Below, piece after piece: positions 5,623-11,673 of a DNA stretch of 31,606 nucleotides. The DNA is taken from NCBI GenBank assembly GCA_910585505.1, contig CAJUFF010000015.1, positions 1 to 31,606 on the forward strand, written 5' to 3'. The notes under the pieces are model-generated. The model made no database searches. It saw only the letters and a list, made by a program, of their open reading frames with translations, and was not told the origin of the DNA. The DNA is from an uncultured Ruminiclostridium sp. (GTDB lineage Bacteria; Bacillota; Clostridia; Oscillospirales; Ruminococcaceae). Each line of letters starts with the position of its first letter. The first letter of the stretch is position 1. The translations under genes and the position numbers were made by a program.

Positions 5623-6357
5623 ATGGCGGAAATAAAGAATAACACGAAGAAAAGGGCTAACGGAAACGCCGTCGCGGCGGGTACGTCAAGCGGGAAAACC
5701 AGTGCGGCTAAAACAAGGAGGAAGGCGGCAGAGGGAAAGGACGATGCGGCGGTTCCCGTGAGTGAAACGGGACAGGTTATATTTTCACTCCGGGCGGGAA
5801 CGCCTATATTTGTCAAGACGGCAGATATCTGCGCCGCTACGGGAAAAACCAATCAATGGATCGGGCAGCTTACGGCGCAGGGGGTTATAAATAAGACGCA
5901 AACCTCTCACGGGTCCTTGTACAGTCTTTTCGACACGATAAAAGCGTATTGCACAATGCTTGAGGACAGAGCCAAAAAGCTTGACGAAAACACGAGCGAA
6001 ATAGAAAAGCGGAAAAAACAGGCGGAAACCAAGCTGAAGGAATCGAAGGCGCTTGTGGAGGAAATGAAGGCTAATGAGTTTCAGGGGAAAATGCACCGCA
6101 GCGAGGACGTACAGGCTATGACGGCGGACCTGCTTTACTTTATACGGGGTTCCCTTGTGGCGCTGGCTGGCAGGTGCGCCACCGAGTGCGCGGCTTCCTC
6201 CGAGCCGGCGGAGGTACAGAAAATAATTGAAAGAGAGGTATTTTCCATATTGAGCGAGCTTTCAGAATACAAATACAGCAAAAAGCGGTATGAAGAACTG
6301 GTTAGGCAAAGAGAAAGCTTTTTTGCTGACAATACGGCGGAAAGCGATGAAGAATAG
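5623..6357 (+). CDS. Terminase small subunit, Nu1/DUF1441-like
   Basis: A 244-aa protein. Residues 1-45 are a disordered Lys/Ala-rich tail; residues about 55-110 are a winged-helix-like domain (FVKTADICAATGKTNQWIGQLTAQGVI) of the gpNu1 DNA-binding type; residues about 115-150 are a strong coiled coil; the C-terminal part (HRSEDVQAMTADLLYFIRGSLVALAGRCA) resembles the assembly region of Nu1-family packaging proteins. It would recognise the packaging site and present DNA to the large subunit at 7757, which belongs to the GpA family that pairs with Nu1. In this phage the two are unusually separated by a minus-strand cassette. ATG with AAAAGGGG about eight bases upstream. Confidence 0.72.
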   Translation: MAEIKNNTKKRANGNAVAAGTSSGKTSAAKTRRKAAEGKDDAAVPVSETGQVIFSLRAGTPIFVKTADICAATGKTNQWIGQLTAQGVINKTQTSHGSLYSLFDTIKAYCTMLEDRAKKLDENTSEIEKRKKQAETKLKESKALVEEMKANEFQGKMHRSEDVQAMTADLLYFIRGSLVALAGRCATECAASSEPAEVQKIIEREVFSILSELSEYKYSKKRYEELVRQRESFFADNTAESDEE

Positions 6358-6373
6358 CATTTTACCGGATATA

Positions 6374-6406
6374 CGAAAAAATACCGCCCCTTATCGGAGG
6401 CGGTAT
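6374..6406 (-). terminator. Intrinsic terminator of the minus-strand cassette
   Basis: ATACCGCC (6381-6388) pairs with GGCGGTAT (6399-6406) around a 10-nt loop. Read on the minus strand, the stem is followed immediately by six T residues (A-run 6376-6381 on the + strand). It lies just beyond the stop of the regulator at 6431 and just after the + strand gene ending at 6357, so it closes a minus-strand transcription unit. Confidence 0.75.
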
Positions 6407-6430
6407 GCGAAAAGCGCTTGTATTTTTTCG

Positions 6431-6622
6431 TCAGTCGGGGGAGGTAAAAAAATCGTCAATTTTTACGCCCAAAACGTCCGCTATCTTTTTGGCGTTGGAC
6501 ACAAGGCAGTCCCCACGTTCCTCCAGCGCTTGTATGGTGCGTCTGGGGATTCCGGTAAGCTCCGCCATGCGGGGTACGGATATTCCCGCCTTTAAACGGT
6601 ATTCCTTAATAAATAAAAACAT
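6431..6622 (-). CDS. Cro/CI-type (XRE) helix-turn-helix regulator
   Basis: A 63-aa protein made almost entirely of an HTH_3 domain: the first helix MFLFIKEYRLKAG, the turn VPRMAELTGIPRRTIQALEERG, and KIADVLGVKIDDFF closing the five-helix bundle. No dimerisation or protease domain is present, so it is Cro-sized rather than CI-sized. On the minus strand GGGGGAG precedes the ATG. It is last in a three-gene minus-strand unit whose promoter spacer is a perfect palindrome, so autoregulation by this protein is likely (inference). It is followed by a strong terminator. Whether it serves as antitoxin, immunity regulator or moron repressor cannot be told from sequence alone. Confidence 0.85.
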   Translation of the reverse strand: MFLFIKEYRLKAGISVPRMAELTGIPRRTIQALEERGDCLVSNAKKIADVLGVKIDDFFTSPD

Positions 6623-6646
6623 TTTCCGCTCCCCCCTTTGTGAAAA

Positions 6647-6742
6647 TTATTTTATGAAAAAGAACCAAACAAGAAAGCATATCGAAATAAGGGATATAAT
6701 AATACCGGCAACCGCGGAGATCAGCTCGGAATATTTTTTCAT
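6647..6742 (-). CDS. 31-aa single-span membrane peptide
   Basis: Minus-strand ORF: a short charged N-terminus (MKKYSEL) and then about 22 hydrophobic residues (VAGIIISLISICFLVWFFFI) ending in Lys. This is a single transmembrane helix with almost nothing outside the membrane. GAAAGGAAG lies about eight bases before the ATG. The stop is 24 bp upstream of the regulator start, so the two are probably co-transcribed. It resembles small toxic or exclusion peptides in size and shape (type I toxin-like, superinfection-exclusion or holin-like), but I recognise no specific family. Confidence 0.6.
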   Translation of the reverse strand: MKKYSELISAVAGIIISLISICFLVWFFFIK

Positions 6743-6826
6743 TCTATTGACTTCCTTTCTTTAATATGATATACTTTCAAGGAGAGGGGCGGCGGCCACC
6801 GCCCTTTCTCGTGAAAGCAGAACGTT

Positions 6827-6955
6827 TTAGAAGAACGTTCCTTTAATTACCGCCCAAATCGTTCCCGCTGTTATCAGCAGCTTTAAGATTTGGGTCAAGA
6901 GCTTATCGACTTGTTTAAGGGTTTCGGTAAGCTCTTTTATTTTTTCCGCTCTCAA
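6827..6955 (-). CDS. 42-aa amphipathic/hydrophobic peptide, first gene of the minus-strand unit
   Basis: Minus-strand ORF starting at TTG with AAGGAGG upstream. Residues 1-20 are a charged heptad-like helix (AEKIKELTETLKQVDKL); residues 21-42 are hydrophobic (LLTQILKLLITAGTIWAVIKGTFF). The charged helix followed by a membrane-seeking helix recalls XhlA/BhlA-type phage peptides, but it is shorter than those and the match is only in shape. It is the first ORF after a consensus promoter at 6982-7010. The next gene lies 84 bp further on, across a GC-rich hairpin region (about 6788-6806). Confidence 0.6.
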   Translation of the reverse strand: MRAEKIKELTETLKQVDKLLTQILKLLITAGTIWAVIKGTFF

Positions 6956-6981
6956 TTTAACCACCTCCTTCCTACAATTAT

Positions 6982-7010
6982 ATTATAGCACATTTTAATG
7001 TGCTTGTCAA
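6982..7010 (-). promoter_or_regulatory. Consensus sigma70 promoter with palindromic operator in the spacer
   Basis: On the minus strand: TTGACA (7010-7005), exactly 17 bp, TATAAT (6987-6982), a perfect consensus promoter. The spacer is covered by AGCACATT-TT-AATGTGCT (6987-7004 on +), an inverted repeat with 8-bp arms. A repressor bound there would block RNA polymerase, and the XRE protein encoded in the unit is the obvious candidate. Confidence 0.85.
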
Positions 7011-7072
7011 TAGTTTTGTTAAAAAATAATTAAATTTTTTCTAAAATTCTATGCAATTTATGAATATCATAT

Positions 7073-7091
7073 TTTGTTGAAATCCAACAAA
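7073..7091. promoter_or_regulatory. Palindrome between the divergent promoters
   Basis: TTTGTTG (7073-7079) and CAACAAA (7085-7091) form a 7-bp inverted repeat around AAATC, midway between the minus-strand promoter and the late promoter at 7119. Possibly an operator; its sequence is unlike the AGCACATT palindrome, so a different protein would bind, if any. Confidence 0.3.
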
Positions 7092-7118
7092 TACCGAACG
7101 ATAAATTTGTCGGAAAAA

Positions 7119-7162
7119 TTGTCCGAAATGTCCGACTTGTCGGTGAGCATATGTGTTATACT
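7119..7162 (+). promoter_or_regulatory. Candidate late promoter 2: three GTC(C/G) repeats at 9-bp spacing plus -10 box
   Basis: GTCC at 7121 and 7130 and GTCG at 7139 are spaced 9 bp apart, and TATACT lies at 7157-7162. The distance from the last repeat to the -10 is 18 bp, exactly as at 1811-1829. The first 20 bases of this array differ from the array at 1791 at only three positions. A further TTGTCGGAA lies just upstream at 7107-7115. This would drive the head and tail operon starting at 7228. Confidence 0.6.
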
Positions 7163-7182
7163 GAAACAGTAAAAAAATATAC

Positions 7183-7217
7183 AAGGCGGCGCCTGTGCGG
7201 GCGCTGCCTTTGTTTTT
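7183..7217 (+). promoter_or_regulatory. Terminator-like hairpin in the late-operon leader
   Basis: AAGGCGGCGCC (7183-7193) pairs with GGCGCTGCCTT (7200-7210) (one G-U pair, 6-nt loop), followed by TG and five T residues. It lies between the candidate late promoter and the first late gene. It could be an attenuator that a phage factor overrides, a barrier to read-through, or a stable 5' leader structure. The ribosome site GGAGG (7218-7222) directly follows it. Confidence 0.5.
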
Positions 7218-7227
7218 GGAGGTTTCA

Positions 7228-7590
7228 GTGCAGCATATAGAAGATACGGAGCAAACGCTGGTTATAAGGTGGGCGGAGCTTCAGTTGTGTAAATATCCGG
7301 ATCTGGAAATGCTGTTTCATATTCCCAACGGAGGAAAAAGAAACGCAAGAGAAGCGGCAAGATTCAAGCAGATGGGAGTAAAGGCGGGTGTTCCCGACCT
7401 GTTTTTGGCCGCGCCGCGGGGAACGTTTCACGGCTTGTTTATAGAAATGAAATCCCCGAAGGGAACGGTCAGCGAAAATCAGAAAAAATGGCTGAAAAGG
7501 CTGACGAAACAAGGCTATGACACTGCCGTTTGTTACGGTTTTGAGGAAGCTCGTGACAAAATAATGGAATATATTCTGCGGAAAACCTAA
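7228..7590 (+). CDS. VRR-NUC domain nuclease
   Basis: A 120-aa stand-alone VRR-NUC protein of the PD-(D/E)XK nuclease superfamily. Visible motifs: E-T-EQTLVIRW helix at the start; FHIPNGGKR loop; GVKAGVPDLFL carrying the catalytic Asp; FIEMKSPKG, the E-x-K motif; and NQKKWLKRL carrying the trailing Gln/Lys. Phage versions lie next to terminase and are thought to cut branched or concatemeric DNA during packaging. An open frame reaches back to a GTG at 7195, inside the leader hairpin, but GGAGG five bases before GTG 7228 fixes the better start. It is the first gene of the late operon. Confidence 0.88.
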   Translation: MQHIEDTEQTLVIRWAELQLCKYPDLEMLFHIPNGGKRNAREAARFKQMGVKAGVPDLFLAAPRGTFHGLFIEMKSPKGTVSENQKKWLKRLTKQGYDTAVCYGFEEARDKIMEYILRKT

Positions 7591-7591
7591 C

Positions 7592-7609
7592 TTTGCAGGC
7601 GACTGCAAA
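7592..7609 (+). promoter_or_regulatory. Post-gene hairpin with GNRA loop
   Basis: TTTGCAG-GCGA-CTGCAAA, a perfect 7-bp stem with a GNRA tetraloop, starts just after the VRR-NUC stop. There is no T-run, so it is more likely an RNA-stability or processing element than a terminator. The motif TTTTGCAGGCG recurs in the hairpin at 25197-25220. The rest of the gap to 7757 holds only a weak 36-codon ORF without a ribosome site. Confidence 0.4.
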
Positions 7610-7756
7610 ATGCCTGAGGGGGTGCCTATTAGTTTTATTTGGTGGGCAGACCGCAGGCAGAATGCTGTCTACAGCTTTTTTCTTCCTTTCATTTTTCCGC
7701 TGGGGGCAATAACTTTTTAACTCCTGGCGGCATGACAATATTTTCGGGAGGTTATC

Positions 7757-9667
7757 ATGCGGGCGGAAACGGAAAGACAGCGGGAGGCTAAGCTGAACAT
7801 ATGTCTTTCAAAGATTCTGAAGGCTATGAAGCCTCCCGATAATATAACGGTATCTCAATGGGCGGACAAAAACCGCCGTCTTACCTCGGAGACCTCGGCG
7901 GAGGCGGGACGGTGGAGAACCTCAAGAACCCCGTATATGATGGAGGTTATGGACTGCTTTACCGATCCGAGGATAGAGCACATAGTGGTTGTTGCTCCCT
8001 CGCAGGTAGGCAAATCCGAAGTTGAGAACAACATCATAGGATATATCATAGACCAAGACCCCGGTCCGATACTTTTCATTCAGCCCACAGTGGAGGACGC
8101 AAAGCGCTATTCGGAAATGAGACTGGCTCCGATGATAAGGGATACAAAATGCCTCAGAAAAAAAGTTGCGGATCCCAAAACAAGGGACGGGGGAAACACC
8201 AAAAGGCAAAAATCGTTTCCCGGAGGCTTTCTGGTAATGGCAGGCTCAAACGTTTCCCACGACCTTTCCTCAATGCCCATGCGGTACGTTATCGGCGACG
8301 AGCGGGACAGATGGGCGGCGTCTGCGGGAACAGAAGGAGACCCTTGGGAGCTTGCAAAAGCAAGAACGAGGACGTTTTACAACAGAAAGCTTATCGAGGT
8401 ATCCACGCCGACCGTTAAGGGCTGCTCCGCCATTGAGGACGCTTTTAACTTGGGGACTATGGAGCGGTGGGTAACGCAGTGCCGTCACTGCGGGGAATAT
8501 TCCGAGATACAGATAGACCAGATAAGATTTCCGCATAAAACGATCGTAAACGGCGAGAGTAAAAAGTTTGAAATAGAAGAGATATACTACATCTGCCCCC
8601 GCTGCGGCGGAATATCCAACGAAAGCGAGGTCAAGCGGCAGCACTCAAAATGGCAGGCGGAAGCGCCGGAAGCTAAGGAACTGCACAAAACGCGCTCCTT
8701 CTGGCTTACGGCATGGCTGTCGCCATGGGTTACATGGAAAGAAATTATACTTAATTTTTTGCAGGCGGGCAATGATCCCGAAAAGCTTCAGGTGTGCTAC
8801 AACACCATGCTCGGCAAGCTGTGGGAAGCACGCGGCGATATGGAAAGCGAAGAGAGCGTTATGGCGAGGCGGGAGGAATACAAGGCGGAGATTCCCGATG
8901 GGGTGATAGTGCTTACCTGCGGAGTGGACACACAGGACGACCGCCTGGAATACGAGGTCGTGGGGTATGGGCATTTCGGCGAGAACTGGGGCATAAAAAA
9001 GGGCGTTATAATGGGGCGGCCAGATTCGGACGATGTATGGCGGCAGCTTGACGACGTTATAGAACATAAATACAAATTTCTTGGCGGACACTCCGTTAAA
9101 ATTTCCCTGACCTTTATGGACGAAGGGGGACATTTCACACAGGAGGTAAGGCAGCGGTGCCGCGAGCGCCAGATGATGAATGTTTTCGCCATAAAGGGCG
9201 CGGCGGGAGTCAGAGACATTCCGTACACCTCGGCACCGAAAAAGCAAAAAATAGTGTTGGGCGGACGTTTTATCGGAACGGTATGGGTCTATGAGATAGG
9301 AGTTGACGCGGGAAAACAGAAAATCGTCAACAATCTCAGGGTGCAAACGCCCGGTCCCAATTACTGCCATTTTCCCAAACGGGACGATTACGGAAGGGAT
9401 TATTTTAAATCGCTGATGTCGGAGCACCTTGTATATGATAAAAAGCTGAAAAATCCTTGGCATTGGGAAAAGATCCCCGGGCACGAAAGAAACGAGGCAT
9501 TCGACTGCCGCAATTACGCCAATGCCGCTTTTAAGGCGCTGGATCCGGATATTGATGCGACGGAAAAAAGAATAATGACGCTTGCCGCGGGGAAAGCGGC
9601 GCCTAAAAAGGAAAGAGCGCCGAGAAAGCCGCAAAGAAAGCTTTCGGACGCTTTCGACGATTGGTAG
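7757..9667 (+). CDS. terL: Terminase large subunit, lambda GpA family
   Basis: A 636-aa packaging motor and nuclease of the GpA family. ATPase domain: Walker A-type loop APSQVGKSE around residues 80-88 (K86) and Walker B VIGDE at 178-182. Two CxxC knuckles (CRHC from 242, CPRC from 280) form the zinc-binding insert typical of GpA proteins. The C-terminal nuclease domain begins with GVDTQDDR (D391). The enzyme docks on the portal, pumps DNA into proheads and cuts the concatemer. Length and domain order are normal for the family. Start ATG with GGGAGG upstream. Its expected partner is the Nu1-like protein at 5623. The long minus-strand frames opposite it are shadows. Confidence 0.95.
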   Translation: MRAETERQREAKLNICLSKILKAMKPPDNITVSQWADKNRRLTSETSAEAGRWRTSRTPYMMEVMDCFTDPRIEHIVVVAPSQVGKSEVENNIIGYIIDQDPGPILFIQPTVEDAKRYSEMRLAPMIRDTKCLRKKVADPKTRDGGNTKRQKSFPGGFLVMAGSNVSHDLSSMPMRYVIGDERDRWAASAGTEGDPWELAKARTRTFYNRKLIEVSTPTVKGCSAIEDAFNLGTMERWVTQCRHCGEYSEIQIDQIRFPHKTIVNGESKKFEIEEIYYICPRCGGISNESEVKRQHSKWQAEAPEAKELHKTRSFWLTAWLSPWVTWKEIILNFLQAGNDPEKLQVCYNTMLGKLWEARGDMESEESVMARREEYKAEIPDGVIVLTCGVDTQDDRLEYEVVGYGHFGENWGIKKGVIMGRPDSDDVWRQLDDVIEHKYKFLGGHSVKISLTFMDEGGHFTQEVRQRCRERQMMNVFAIKGAAGVRDIPYTSAPKKQKIVLGGRFIGTVWVYEIGVDAGKQKIVNNLRVQTPGPNYCHFPKRDDYGRDYFKSLMSEHLVYDKKLKNPWHWEKIPGHERNEAFDCRNYANAAFKALDPDIDATEKRIMTLAAGKAAPKKERAPRKPQRKLSDAFDDW

Positions 9668-9675
9668 GAGGATAT

Positions 9676-9933
9676 ATGACAAGCAAAGCGACGGCCAAAA
9701 AAATGTACGAGTATTACACAAAACAGATAGACAGGCTTATAGAAGCACAGGAGGCTTTGACGTCGGGAGGGGTAAAATCATACACACTCGGCGACATGCA
9801 GATCACGCGGTTTGATATGAGCCGTCTTTCAAAGGAAATCGAAAAGGCGGTGGAGATGCAGTCAAAGTATGAAGCAATCATGAAGGGAAAACCCGTAAGA
9901 GCTATGGCGGCGATCGTTCCCACAGACAAGTAG
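9676..9933 (+). CDS. DUF6148/gpW-position small head protein
   Basis: An 85-aa helical protein between terminase and portal, the position of lambda gpW (head-tail joining). The core GGVKSYTLGDMQITRFDMSRLSKEIEKAV resembles the 'sYtigg..lTR.dL..I...I' pattern of DUF6148 proteins from Firmicutes phages. The family recall is from memory. The ATG at 9676 is preceded by TAGGAGG, better than the in-frame TTG at 9661. Probably a minor head or joining protein; function not shown by sequence alone. Confidence 0.65.
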   Translation: MTSKATAKKMYEYYTKQIDRLIEAQEALTSGGVKSYTLGDMQITRFDMSRLSKEIEKAVEMQSKYEAIMKGKPVRAMAAIVPTDK

Positions 9934-9953
9934 CGAAGGAAAGGTTTGATAAT

Positions 9954-10100
9954 ATGAAAAATAAAATCGAGTATATTTTCCCGATCCTGCTTATTATTCT
10001 CGATCTGGCGGCGGCCGCGGTTTATGCTTCGCAGAAGGATTGGAAAAAAACAATATATTGGATTTCCGCCGCCGTTCTTAACGCGGCGGTAACATTTTGA
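9954..10100 (+). CDS. 48-aa two-span membrane peptide
   Basis: A short gene between the DUF6148-like gene and the portal. Two hydrophobic segments, YIFPILLIILDLAAAAVYA (about residues 7-25) and IYWISAAVLNAAVTF (about 34-48), are joined by a charged turn SQKDWKKT. GAAGGAAAGG precedes the ATG. The first segment could also be read as a signal-like helix. I recall similar unnamed peptides at the same place in Clostridia phages. No function can be assigned; a membrane protein inside a head-assembly operon is unexpected. It ends 15 bp before the portal start. Confidence 0.6.
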   Translation: MKNKIEYIFPILLIILDLAAAAVYASQKDWKKTIYWISAAVLNAAVTF

Positions 10101-10114
10101 GGAAGATTTGTAAA

Positions 10115-11671
10115 ATGAACAGAAAGCATATGGCGACAGGTTATTCCGACGCGGGCGCTTCTCACGAAAAGCGTTCCCTGCGGGCGTTCAATTCGGTTTC
10201 CGCAAGCCCCGTGGAGGACATCGACTTTAACAATCTCACTCTTCGTCAAAGGGGAAGAATGCTGTATATGGCGGCGCCGGTGGCTGCCGCCGCCATAAAC
10301 ACATGCTGCACCAAAATCGTGGGGCGTGGGCTGAGAATGAAATGCAACCTCAATATCGATATTCTGAATATGACACCCGAAGCGGCAAAGGAATGGTGCA
10401 GGCAGACGGAAGCGGAATTCAGGCTGTGGTGCGAGAACCGCTTCAACTGCGACGCGCTGGGATTGAATAATTTTTTCGAGCTTCAGCATTTAGCGGTCAA
10501 GTCTTGGCTGATGAGCGGGGATGTTTTCGTGCTGCTGAAAAGAGAAAAGCCCACGCCGCTGAATCCTTATTCCCTGCGGCTTCAGCTGATAGAGGCGGAC
10601 AGAGTTTGTACTCCGCACAACGGGGGCACAGTGTACGGATACACCGAGGGCAGATATAAAGGAAACGCGGTACATGACGGCGTTGAGGTAGACAAAAACG
10701 GCAGAGTGGTCGCTTATCATATTTGCAGCGAATACCCCAACGCCTTATATGTCAATAACGACTGCAAGTGCGTAAGAGTGGAGGCGGCGGGCAAACTTAC
10801 CGGTCTGCCCAATATTCTGCAGATAATGAACGCGGAGCGTCCCGATCAGTACCGCGGAGTAACGTATCTGGCGCCGGTTATAGAAATGCTGCTGCAGGGC
10901 AGGAGATACACGGAAAGCGAGCTTACCGCCGCAATCGTCCAGTCCTACTATACGGCGTTCATTACCACCGAGGACGATCCTACGGCAGTGCCGACTATCG
11001 GTCGGGACAATGACGATGAAGACGAAGAAGAGGATTACCCGGAGCCGGAAATGGGACCGGGTAATGTTGTACATCTCAAAACCGGCGAAAAGGTGGAGCT
11101 GGGAAACCCCAATATTCCCACGGCGGGCTTTGAAAACTTCACGAAAGCCATAACCAAACAGATAGGCGCGGCTCTTGAACTGCCCTACGACGTGATGATA
11201 AAGGAATTCACCTCCTCTTATTCGGCCTCAAAGGGGGCGCTGGAGGAAGCCTGGGAGGTTTTCAGAAAAAAGAGGACATGGTTTGTCAACGATTTCTGCC
11301 AGCCCGTATATGAGGTGTGGCTGTCGGAGGCGGTGGCGTCGGGGAGAATCAAGGCGCCGGGATTTTTCAACAATCCTCTGATACGGGCGGCATGGTGCGG
11401 GGCGCGCTGGGACGGTCCCGCGCAGACGCATCTTGACCCGGTCAAGGAAGCCAAAGCCAGCGCGGCAGAGGTGGCTCACGGTTGGAAAACCAACGAGCAG
11501 GTTACCCGCGAGTATTACGGCGAAAACTGGGAAGAAAACATTTTGGCGTTAGCCGAGGAAAAAAAGCTTATGGAAAAAGCCGGCATTACTCCCGCCGCAT
11601 GGGACGGCAGGGAACTTGACGAAGAAGATGATGATAAGAAAAAAGAAGAAAAGGACGGCAAGGAGGAATAG
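10115..11671 (+). CDS. Portal protein, lambda gpB family
   Basis: A 518-aa portal protein forming the dodecameric ring through which DNA enters and leaves the capsid. Family signs: an N-terminal start with NLTLRQRGRMLYMAAPVAAAAINTCCTKIVGRGL; the clip/stem region RPDQYRGVTYLAPVIEMLLQGRRYTESEL; PNIPTAGFENFTKAITKQIGAALELPYDVM and the SSYSASKGALEEAWEVF block, hallmarks of lambda-type portals; and the GPAQTHLDPVKEAKA segment. The C-terminal tail is extremely acidic/basic (DEEDDDKKKEEKDGKEE). A TTG at 10097 is in frame, but ATG 10115 has GAGGAAG about ten bases upstream. Two bases separate its stop from the protease gene. Confidence 0.93.
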   Translation: MNRKHMATGYSDAGASHEKRSLRAFNSVSASPVEDIDFNNLTLRQRGRMLYMAAPVAAAAINTCCTKIVGRGLRMKCNLNIDILNMTPEAAKEWCRQTEAEFRLWCENRFNCDALGLNNFFELQHLAVKSWLMSGDVFVLLKREKPTPLNPYSLRLQLIEADRVCTPHNGGTVYGYTEGRYKGNAVHDGVEVDKNGRVVAYHICSEYPNALYVNNDCKCVRVEAAGKLTGLPNILQIMNAERPDQYRGVTYLAPVIEMLLQGRRYTESELTAAIVQSYYTAFITTEDDPTAVPTIGRDNDDEDEEEDYPEPEMGPGNVVHLKTGEKVELGNPNIPTAGFENFTKAITKQIGAALELPYDVMIKEFTSSYSASKGALEEAWEVFRKKRTWFVNDFCQPVYEVWLSEAVASGRIKAPGFFNNPLIRAAWCGARWDGPAQTHLDPVKEAKASAAEVAHGWKTNEQVTREYYGENWEENILALAEEKKLMEKAGITPAAWDGRELDEEDDDKKKEEKDGKEE

Positions 11672-11673
11672 GA

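Noticed and set aside
6405..6764. + strand frames across the minus-strand cassette
   Set aside because: The minus-strand genes have promoter, ribosome sites, an HTH domain and a terminator; the + frames have none.
7610..7720. 36-codon + strand ORF between VRR-NUC and the large terminase
   Set aside because: No ribosome site, its start lies at the edge of a hairpin, and no homology is recalled. Left as non-coding.
8645..9721. Long minus-strand frame (358 codons) opposite the large terminase gene
   Set aside because: The + strand protein has clear Walker and nuclease motifs. The minus frame has no recognisable domain, unusual composition and no good ribosome site. It is a shadow of a GC-richer coding region.
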